Source: Caenorhabditis remanei (taxonomy: Eukaryota; Nematoda; Chromadorea; Rhabditida; Rhabditidae). Taken from it: DNA of 64,000 nucleotides. The position numbers and the translations under genes are program-made. The notes beneath the pieces are model-generated. The model was not told the origin of the DNA. It ran no database searches and worked only from the letters and a program-made list of their open reading frames with translations. Positions 55,539 through 64,000 of the stretch are shown here, piece after piece (position 1 is the first letter of the stretch; each line of letters opens with the position of its first letter). The stretch lies in NCBI RefSeq assembly GCF_010183535.1, contig NC_071331.1, positions 3,968,001 through 4,032,000 of the forward strand. The letters are read 5' to 3'.

Positions 55539-57267
55539 CAAATATGAAACTGAAAACAATTTATGCAGAACTGATGTAACTGGGAAAATAAGTAGTCTCA
55601 AATTAGATAATAATTTTAAAACCTGAGTGGTATCATTGAAAAAAAGATATTAGAAGCAAAAATGAGACCATGAAACATTGAAAGTACCAAGATAAACAAG
55701 TATGCGCGGTGAATAACTGAAACTGTTACAAATCATTGATAAGTGTTGAACCTGTTGAAAAGATTTATTGGAACTGTCAAAAAAACTAAACAGTTGAAAC
55801 AGCCAGTAGAAATGGGAATAGTAAACTTCTTATAGTTAAAAACAAATTTATGTACTTATTCAGTGAGAAAGGTATCATGGTCACTTTCGAGACAGATGCA
55901 GTTCGACTTTGTTCACATTTGGTCAACAATGATAAATCCAATCAGGTGAATATATACAATTATAACTATCTTATAAAACAGTGTTTCACAACTCGGAAAG
56001 TGTTTTCTTTTCTTAATAACGGGAAGCTATTACATTTACACGAACCCTTGCTGGTAAAAATGGGCGAAACCCCGTATTTTACCACGATTTAAAATTATTT
56101 TACTACGGTTTTTCATGCTTTCAACTGCGAGACCCATCCGAACAAATTCCTTGTGCCTTTAACATGTTTCGGCAAGGGTTCCGAGAATATCTGATTTTAG
56201 TATCACATGAAAAGACTTGCTCGGTTTTACCAAATGCTTGTGATTTGTTTTTGGTAACGGTAGAAAAGTACTAAGGGAATTGAACTAGTAGCTTTCGTAA
56301 TTGTTTTAAGTTCCTGATATTGACTATTCATCAAACCTGGAATGTCTTTTTCATCATGATGTTTATTGGGAAGTATTTTCTTGCCGGAGGTTCGATAGCT
56401 TAATATGAGGTTTTGTCAGTTAAGAGTCCAAGAAATTTATCTGTTATGTTGGGTATCGAACTTCTGCACTCCAAAATAATACCTTTTGTTTCTTTTCCAC
56501 TGAGAGAAATTGAGCTACTTTTATAATCTCGTAAATTACAAAAGTATACAGTTTCAGTTTAATGGTTTACTTTCGATATGTTTTAACTTCCAGTGCTTCT
56601 TTTAGAACTCTTCTCGTTTTTCAAGTGGCTTAAATAGAATAAAGATCGCAACTTTCTACTGATAATTTTTGCAAAAACTGGAATCCATGACAGCAGAATA
56701 TGAATTCAATTAGCGAAATTTTGTGTCATAACAACTGACTATGCATGTGGAATACAGAGATAATATCGATTTGATCATGCCGTGATAAAAGACGAATTGA
56801 ACATCTTTGGATTTTTACTTTTGACTGTTTCGGAAATTCATTATTGTTCTTGTTTTTAGAATAATTTAATGTAGGACCATCCAGTATTTCAAAAAATCAC
56901 TGAACAAAACGGGGAACTTATTTTTGGAGCTGAAGAAACAGAGATAGATAAGTTGATGAAGAAACAAAGTGGTCATAATAAAAATGATGCAAAAAAAAAC
57001 TAATAATACGATTATGTGAAACCTGTTTTGTTCAATTTCTTTATCCAGATGCCCTACTATTACAGGGCCAAGTGGGAGAGATTGTGTGGTAGATTTGAAA
57101 ACAAATTAAATAAATGATTTTTTTTTACATCAGTGCAGCAGAAAAATTAATTTCATTTTCTTATATTGGAAAGAGTCACGCCCATTCGAATATTCAACCG
57201 GAGAAGGTTGTTGATTTCGAATATCCAGCGATATGGAAAATAGTAGAAATCACGGTGTAAATATCAG

Positions 57268-57334
57268 CTGTTTCACAAAAAGCAGAAAATTTCTTTGTGC
57301 CAGAGCCATTCATTCCCAAACATCCACATTTTCA
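57268..57334 (+). ncRNA. Candidate 21U-RNA locus
   Basis: Core 57268-57275, CATT context, U at 57314 (offset 39). Predicted RNA begins TCCCAAACATCC. Confidence 0.6.
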
Positions 57335-57639
57335 TCACAAAAAGTATAAAAATCTCTCGAAGAATCGAATGAAATTTCAAAAATTCAGTTCGCAGGAATG
57401 CACCATCACTGATATTTTGAGAACAAAAAATCGTGTGCTGTAAACAAATTTTTGCTCAAGAATAGCAGAAATAGTTCCCAGAATCAGTCAAGATTTTCAA
57501 CTTGGCATTCTCAATGGACAGCTGAACACGTCTTCTTTTAAAGAACAACAATAGATTTCTCTATTTCAATGTCTCTAACCACTTCAACCTTCTAGTGCAG
57601 CTTTTCTGAAAATTATGAAACATTAAAAAAAATATTTTG

Positions 57640-57935
57640 CAACCTGTGAACACAATGATTGACGATGTTTTTGAAATATTTGCTCACGGTTTCAAGTTGT
57701 CATGTTCCAGAAATTATTTGGTGTGGCGAATTGGTAGAATAAAGACTGACATTCCAACGCTGCTAGCTAGAAAGTTCACTGAAGAGCTCTGATATATTGA
57801 ATAGAAAATATCGCATCAATCTCTCAACCGAGCCTAAAAATACTAGTGGATTTCTGAAAACCAGAAGGACACCAATGTAAACTGGAGAAAAAAAGAGTTG
57901 ATAATCAAATATTGGAACAGTGAGTTTACGCAGAA
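57640..57935. repeat. Dispersed repeat R1, copy 3 (longest)
   Basis: Contains both the part shared with 53134-53332 and the part shared with 40873-41045. Confidence 0.85.
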
Positions 57936-58055
57936 TAGAAAATAGGAAACTCTGAACACTATTAATTACATTAAAATCTTCTTAACTAGATAATCGATTA
58001 ATTGAAAAATAACCGGAACTGAAAAAACAATGCTTAAGGATTTCTGGAAATAAGG

Positions 58056-58121
58056 GTAATATGGTTCCGAAATACACTAGATAATATAAATTTATAATGT
58101 GAAAAAAAGTTTCTGAAACAG
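58056..58121 (-). ncRNA. Candidate 21U-RNA locus
   Basis: Core 58114-58121, TAGT context, U at 58076 (offset 38). Predicted RNA begins TGTATTTCGGAA. Divergent from the plus-strand locus 50 bp away. Confidence 0.6.
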
Positions 58122-58170
58122 TAATCATTATCTAATTGGTGTTTGAACAGTAAATCATGTCGCCTGTTCA

Positions 58171-58237
58171 CTGTTTCAAAAACATCATGTTTATGTAGAT
58201 GAAATCTTAATTTTGCTTTTATTACGGAATCGGAGAC
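58171..58237 (+). ncRNA. Candidate 21U-RNA locus
   Basis: Core 58171-58178, TGCT context, U at 58217 (offset 39). Predicted RNA begins TTTTTATTACGG. Confidence 0.6.
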
Positions 58238-60041
58238 GAATTTCATTTGAATTCTCTTTTAAACTTCACAAAAACAATTTTGCAGCAGTTTGAGTGTTCA
58301 TAGGAAATCCCAGAAGTCCAAAAATTCAAAATTTGTGAATACGGAAAATGTTATTTTTGAAAACTTGAAATTGAGTAGAAAGGAACGAATCGTTCGTATA
58401 TCGACAATCTTGTCTGGTTTGAAATTGCTGAAATTAAATTATTCAAATTTGTACAAAGAAATTTTACACAAAATTTTGTTTTTATCAATCAAACAACTAC
58501 GTTTTCCACTAAACCTTATTCACAATCAAAAACATTTTCCAAAATGGAGACGTTTCAAAACATGCATGAAACTGAAATAAGTTGCAAAACAAGGAACCTC
58601 TTAACCGATTTCACTATTTGTGTAGCTTTTTAAACCACTGCTTTGGTGTATTTGTACTAATCCTAGTCCTACAGGCGTTATGCATATCTACGAAATTGGA
58701 AATAACGATAAAATAATGTTAATGGAAAAACCGCGAATCCGGTTCTAGTCTTAAAATCTGTTCCACAAGTTTCTGAATCCCAAAAATGTTACAAACCAGT
58801 TTCGATTTTGTGGTTTTTGTAATTGAAAATTTACAGAAACCGGCATTTTTAAAATCAAATCAGTTTCATAGTTTAATTGAAAATGAGAGAACACACACTA
58901 TTGGCAGTCGGAAATTATATAGAGAAAATCCAAAATCCAGGTTTTTGCATAATTATTATATTTGGTCTGATTATTTCGTTTGGTCTAAAATAATTGTAAC
59001 ATCCTTTCCAAAACGTTTAGGTCAATTACGTGAAACACATTTTTTCACTGTTTCTATAAAATTTCAACATTGTCCTAAAATTTGTCACTACTGATTGAAT
59101 CCATCTTTTACTGATCACTTGTGGTACCTTGTTTCATGTTGCAAACGCTTATGTTCCGAGCTCACAGCGATTGAAGCAGTCGTGTTGATGTCATACTCAA
59201 AATCGAAAATTTTTAAAACATCAACAATAAGAAATTGGAAAACTACACTGATCGTATAATTATCAAGCTTATAAGAAACAGAAAAATTATATTTTTCAAA
59301 CTGGCTTTCATAACGAGATAAGAGATACAAATTAAATTTAAGAGTGTGAATTCCTGGTTTGTGTATCGTAATTTTTGAGCTCAATACGCCAACTTTGAAA
59401 AGGTCAGAGCAAAAAAAATGCATTTAAAATAAATGGATTGGCCACCAATGTAACTATTTTCCATTTCATTAGAGAATTGCTGTATTCATGTAATGAATTT
59501 TTCAATAAGTACGATACAATACAATGAATCCAACAATTACTGAATCAGCGGCAGGTTACAATCGGAAACGGACAATATAACATCTCGAAGTTTACCTACA
59601 ATACCAAATAAATCTTGAGAAACAGAAAACAATGTGAAAAAGCCCAAACCAAACAATTTTTGAAGAAACTGTTAGGTGAGTCACCAATCCCAGAAAACAC
59701 CTGCATTACTAACTATCAATGTGGCTAGGAAACGTAGGACCAGTGGTTTTTAAAATGAAAATTAAATCAAAAGTTTGATACTTTGCAGTAGTCCTACCTA
59801 AATAAGAACTAAATCATGAACACTTCAACAAACATTCATACTTCGCCAGATTTTAAAAATAAATTCGGTCTTTGAAGTGATCAACAATTTTGCCAAACAA
59901 ACAATAAGAAGCACATTCAAAACAGAAAAAAAACCTGGAAAAGTTAGATAAGCTCAACTTTTTTTAAACAAAAAATACAAAAAAAATGTTCGAAGTACGA
60001 AGAAATGTGCGGTTTTTTTCGTGTTCAAATGAGTTGTATGA

Positions 60042-60110
60042 CATGTATTACCTGATTATACAGTAATTAAATAAATTTTTGGAAAAATTGAAACAATTGT
60101 TTTGAAACAG
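60042..60110 (-). ncRNA. Candidate 21U-RNA locus
   Basis: Core 60103-60110, TACT context, U at 60062 (offset 41). Predicted RNA begins TGTATAATCAGG. Confidence 0.6.
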
Positions 60111-60297
60111 CAAAAAAATTGGTAAAGGTGTGAAGATTGATGGAAAAAGCAACAAAAAAACACTTTTTTTTTTGTTGATATTTCGCATAATGTTGTTTAA
60201 AACGAAAGGCAGTATTATTTACTAAAAATCGATAACAGTTGAATCTATAATAGTTAGGCCAAAACATACAAAGCGAATATGCATGACAAGTATTGGC

Positions 60298-60364
60298 CTG
60301 TTTCAAAAGAGTCACTTATGTGAAGACTTGATGTTTCACACGTTCCACTGATTACGTTATAAAT
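60298..60364 (+). ncRNA. Candidate 21U-RNA locus
   Basis: Core 60298-60305, CGTT context, U at 60344 (offset 39). Predicted RNA begins TCCACTGATTAC. A strong hairpin starts 7 nt after its end. Confidence 0.6.
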
Positions 60365-60370
60365 ATTACT

Positions 60371-60424
60371 AAAACAGGAATCAGTTGTAGGAAATCCAAG
60401 TTTCCTACGGCTGATTCCTGTTTT
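60371..60424 (+). other. 24-bp hairpin followed by a T run
   Basis: AAAACAGGAATCAG...GTAGGAAA (60371-60394) pairs with 60401-60424 in RNA with two G-U pairs and a 6-nt loop. A run of T follows. It is too short for a typical miRNA precursor; role unknown. Confidence 0.5.
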
Positions 60425-60585
60425 TTTCTGCAGTGTTTTCGACAAGATGATTCATCTTCTTTCCTAGCAAATTATGACATAAAAGAAAAAAAAATGTTAA
60501 TGGGTTTTGCATCAAATAATATCTCCGAAGCAGAGATTATCGATTTGATGGAACGGAAGAAAACATTTATTGATGCACAATTTTG

Positions 60586-60653
60586 AAAGCGGGTAAAAGG
60601 GGAGAATTAGCAGAACGATGAGTTTAAAGCAAAAAATTTTAGTTTTGAAACAG
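60586..60653 (-). ncRNA. Candidate 21U-RNA locus
   Basis: Core 60646-60653, TAAT context, U at 60606 (offset 40). Predicted RNA begins TTCTCCCCTTTT. Confidence 0.55.
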
Positions 60654-62569
60654 TGGAAAAGAGATGTTTCCTCTCAGATATGATTCGAATGAAATTGGAA
60701 AAGTTATTTATTTCCTTTTTTCAGTTTATCCGGTTCTATTTTGGAAACTGACGCGTCTTACTCTTATGATGGCTTAATATGGAAGGTGTAAAATGAGAGG
60801 AGCAATCAAATTTGTGAAAGTGATTTCACTGATAGCGTTGATTTGAAACAAAAAAAGAACTGGGTAACAAAAAAACCAAAAAAGTTGAGGTGAGTTTCCA
60901 TTAATTTTTTCCAATTATGTTTAATGGTAGTAACTGGATTTATAGACTCGTTTTGTTGATTGAATCAATTATTCAATTCATTGTTATTTGAGATATTGCC
61001 TACGTGGGATTGAGATGCTCGTCATGTGCCTGAATGATAAGTTTTTGGGAACAGAAAAAAAATCGAGAAAAGAAAGTCGCATTAAAAAACTTACAGTTAT
61101 CGAAAAGTTTGAAATGGAATTCCGGAAACCAACCTCATTGATCCTATTGATGAGTGACCGTGTTTGACATTAGAAGAAGGGGATTCAACGGGTTGTTGAA
61201 GGAAAACGTTAGAAGTACTACACATTTCATTCATTTTTTCATTCGTTGATTATGAAACTAATAAATTTTTGCCCATTTTTTCTTCGGTTTCACTTTGATG
61301 GTTAACAGTTCTCCACTCAAAACGGTCTAGTATATAATAAGGATCAAACTGAAAATAGAACGTTGTAAGATCATAACCTTGAGTTTTAGATGGAAGCTGA
61401 TGATACATCGAGAAAACAGGTTTTTGTTTTTTGATTTTTTATCATGTTTCATGTAGAGGATAGTAGATATAGCAAGCTACGTAAGCAATTAAATAGAACT
61501 TGAAATCGGAGTCTACGAATTCAGGAAAGTTGAATTTGTGGGAAGAGCTCGATAAGTTTTTTTTTGGTACTGTGTTTTTAATAAAATGATCTTCAACAGT
61601 TAATTCTATCTATTTTCAACAAAAAATGCAAGTTTTTGAATAAATCATTTGTCCCACCATCATTAGTCAAATCGTCTTTTTTCATTCAGAAACGAAAAAT
61701 TGGGTTTGTGAAACCGATTTTCTCCATTCTACTCTGTCTCGGGCACAAAATTGTTGGAGAGAATCACGCATCTGACTAGTAAACTGTTGTTCTCAATTCC
61801 TCCAGTTTAAGGCAACTATCTGAAACAACTTTATTTTCAGAGATAAGTTTACTTTTTGTAGAGACTGAACGGTTTCTGAAATACTACTTTTACGACTTAC
61901 AGAAATTTACAAATATTCTCGAAAATCCAAGAATAACTTAATTCTCGAAGTTTCGTTCTTCCAAACATCTGCACTTTTCTAATATTTAGCTTCTATCTTT
62001 ATCAACTCGTGCACTATACTCACTGATTGATTGACAGTTATCGTTGAACTTTTTATGATTTTTCTGAAAAAGATAAGTATATGTTACGTCAGAGATAGAT
62101 TACGGTGCACTGTAAACACAATTCAAACTGACAAGTATATTGACTAACGGTAAAACACTGTTTCTGGAAACTGTAAAATTTAAACATGTAATTCAGTTGG
62201 TCGTTTGAAGTGTGACTGATGAGGGAGACTGATATTTCAGATGTGTGTATGCATTTTTACGTAGTTCATCGTGGAAACTAGCTCCTTTTCAGAATGACTT
62301 GCTCTTCGTGACATGTTCTCCTTTTCGACCATTAACTTATGCATTTGTTGATACTATTAATAAAGTAGTTGAAACTGGAGAACATTTTCTGAGTTTCAAT
62401 AGTACAACATCTGTAAAACAAGTAAATGAGACACCATAAGTACACATTCAACCAAATAAAAAAGGCATACAAATGTTTCAGTGTGACGATGAAATTGACA
62501 AGTTACATTTTTATATGATTATGCGAACCAGTATAGGGCAGTGACAAGTTGGGAACTGTTGACAAGGGT

Positions 62570-62634
62570 GAGAATACTTGTTACTTGTTACTGTCTACTG
62601 TTCATTGTTCAAGTTTACAATAAATTTGAAACAG
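62570..62634 (-). ncRNA. Candidate 21U-RNA locus, tandem unit 1
   Basis: Core 62627-62634, CAGT context, U at 62590 (offset 37). Predicted RNA begins TAACAAGTAACA. Confidence 0.65.
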
Positions 62635-63012
62635 TCCATCATTTATTTTCAGAACTTTGCTGGGTATTTAGGTTAGCATAAAAGTATCTTTAGCCATATT
62701 GCAATCCAGAAAAGGTTTTTCTACTCTGTTTTGCTCAGAATAATTTGTTTTTCGCATTCGTCAATTGGTTGACAGACTTCAATTTTTGTGAAGCAGAGGT
62801 TTATAAACTGGAATATTACTGCTGGTGTACGGACTTTATTGTAGAGAATCAATAACTTGATTATGAAACTCAAAAAAAAAAAAGAATTTTTGCAGTTTAT
62901 CACCTGTCATAAATTACATCGTGATTGCGTACCTAAGTTTCAGTCTATTTCGAAATCTCATCATTCCTGAACGAATACTGAAGATTTTGATTGAATTATT
63001 ATATAGTCTTCG

Positions 63013-63077
63013 ATGTCCATTAACGACATACCACTGTCTACTGTCCATTTTTCAAGTTTACAACAAATTTGAAACAG
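63013..63077 (-). ncRNA. Candidate 21U-RNA locus, tandem unit 2
   Basis: Core 63070-63077, CAGT context, U at 63033 (offset 37). Predicted RNA begins TGGTATGTCGTT. Confidence 0.65.
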
Positions 63078-63438
63078 TCCATCTTTTATTTTCAGAACTT
63101 TGCTGGGTTTTTAGATTAACATAAAGCTATCTTTAGCCATATTGCATTCCAGAAAATAATTTTTCTACACTGTTTTGCTCAGAATAATTAGTTTTTCGCA
63201 TTCGTCAGGCTCCAATTTTTGTGAAGCAGAGGTTTATAAACTGGAATATTACTGCTGTTACACGGACTTTGTTGTAGAGAATCAATAATTTGATTATGAA
63301 ACTCAAAAAAAAAAAAGAATTTTTGCTGTTTATCACCTGTCATGAATTACTTTGTGGTTACGTACTTGGATTTTAGTATTGTTTGAATACCAATCCTTTC
63401 TGAACCAATACTGAACATTTTTATTGAATAATTCTTTT

Positions 63439-63503
63439 TGTCTTTTTTTTATTCGATCACTGTCTACTGTTCATTTTTCAAGTTCACAATAAATTTGAAA
63501 CAG
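63439..63503 (-). ncRNA. Candidate 21U-RNA locus, tandem unit 3
   Basis: Core 63496-63503, CAGT context, U at 63459 (offset 37). Predicted RNA begins TGATCGAATAAA. Confidence 0.65.
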
Positions 63504-63611
63504 TAAATTTCCAACTTTCACTTTCATTTTGCTGGGTATTTGGGTTAACACTCAAGTAATTCCTATAAAAGATATATTTGAAGCCATATCAGAATCCAGA
63601 AAAAATATTGT

Positions 63612-63679
63612 TTTTATTCTGGTCTATTCGAAATAATTCACTTTTCTCATTAGTCAATAGGCCAGCTTTTGTGAAACAG
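63612..63679 (-). ncRNA. Candidate 21U-RNA locus, gained in unit 3
   Basis: Core 63672-63679, TATT context, U at 63632 (offset 40). Predicted RNA begins TTCGAATAGACC. Units 1 and 2 have TGAAGCAG here, one base from the core. Confidence 0.6.
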
Positions 63680-64000
63680 AGGTTTAAAAACTGGAATGTG
63701 CGTGCTTCTACGTCAGCTTTATTGCAGAAAATGATTAATTTGATTATAAAACTCTTTGTCGAAAAGGTAAAAAAATTGAATTCTGAAAAGGTATTATGAG
63801 ACAAAAATTATCAGATACTTTTTATTGTTGTTTTTGGAAAATCATAATTGATGGACGGCAAAGAATATCATCTGGAGAATATTCAGGACTACATGGTTAA
63901 CAAAATCGGTCGGTTCATTAGGAATGATTGTTCCAAACCGTGTTTGCGGAACAAGTGCGCAAATAGTCGTATTCATCCAATTAATAATAAAAATGTGCTA

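Larger units (their letters stand above)
62591..63800. repeat. Tandem triplication of a ~430-bp piRNA-bearing unit
   Basis: Units start near 62591, 63034 and 63460, each with CTGTCTACTGT, the core, TTTGCTGGGT(A/T)TT, a stretch around AGCAGAGGTTTATAAACTGG (ACAGAGG in the third), and, in units 1 and 2, TATCACCTGTCAT. Core spacing is 443 and 426 bp. Confidence 0.85.
53333..64000. other. Gene-free piRNA-rich domain, right cluster
   Basis: No coding exon could be supported. The DNA is strongly AT-rich with frequent A and T runs. It holds 13 exact cores, ten of them on the minus strand, and many one-off variants (CTGTTTCC, CTGTTTCG, CTGTTACA). In C. elegans, type I piRNA genes are short independent units of this kind, each with a CTGTTTCA core about 40 nt upstream of the 5' U. 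Confidence 0.65.

Overview
The window looks like Caenorhabditis nuclear DNA. It is AT-rich, with short phase-matched introns ending in TTTTCAG, a cuticle collagen, putative trans-splice acceptors a few bases upstream of start codons, many palindromic MITEs, non-autonomous Helitrons and a BEL/Pao retrotransposon. All gene models are hand-spliced; no search could be run.

Layout. 1-4.2 kb: 3' half of a BEL/Pao element with integrase and a phlebovirus-like env. 4.7-9 kb, 17.4-22.7 kb and 23.6-25.4 kb: three diverged copies of one non-coding segment. 10.8-15.6 kb (minus): nine-exon gene for an 887-residue protein with two divergent SET domains, followed by a triple nest of transposons. 26.1-28.05 kb: a Helitron. 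31.1-34.7 and 36.9-40.7 kb (plus): tandem paralogues with SUMO-interacting-motif arrays, an ELM2 domain and a GATA-like zinc finger. 42.1 kb: a tRNA-like gene. 42.4-43.8 kb: a cuticle collagen with a nonsense codon. 44.07-47.93 kb: a secreted repeat-protein gene broken by a 1.7 kb Helitron and a nonsense codon. 48.7-50.65 kb: a near-identical ~0.94 kb inverted repeat. 50.8-51.5 kb: a truncated second member of the secreted family. 53-64 kb: gene-free DNA.

Main result. The apparently empty AT-rich DNA is a candidate 21U-RNA (type I piRNA) gene cluster. I read at least 29 exact copies of the CTGTTTCA promoter core on the two strands, none inside the recognised coding or Helitron DNA. In 24 of them a T in the YRNT context lies 37-41 nt past the core. 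Where loci have been duplicated, the promoter is conserved and the 21-nt payload is replaced. piRNA silencing, co-repressor-like and SET proteins, and heavy transposon load sit side by side here; a functional link between them is only inference.
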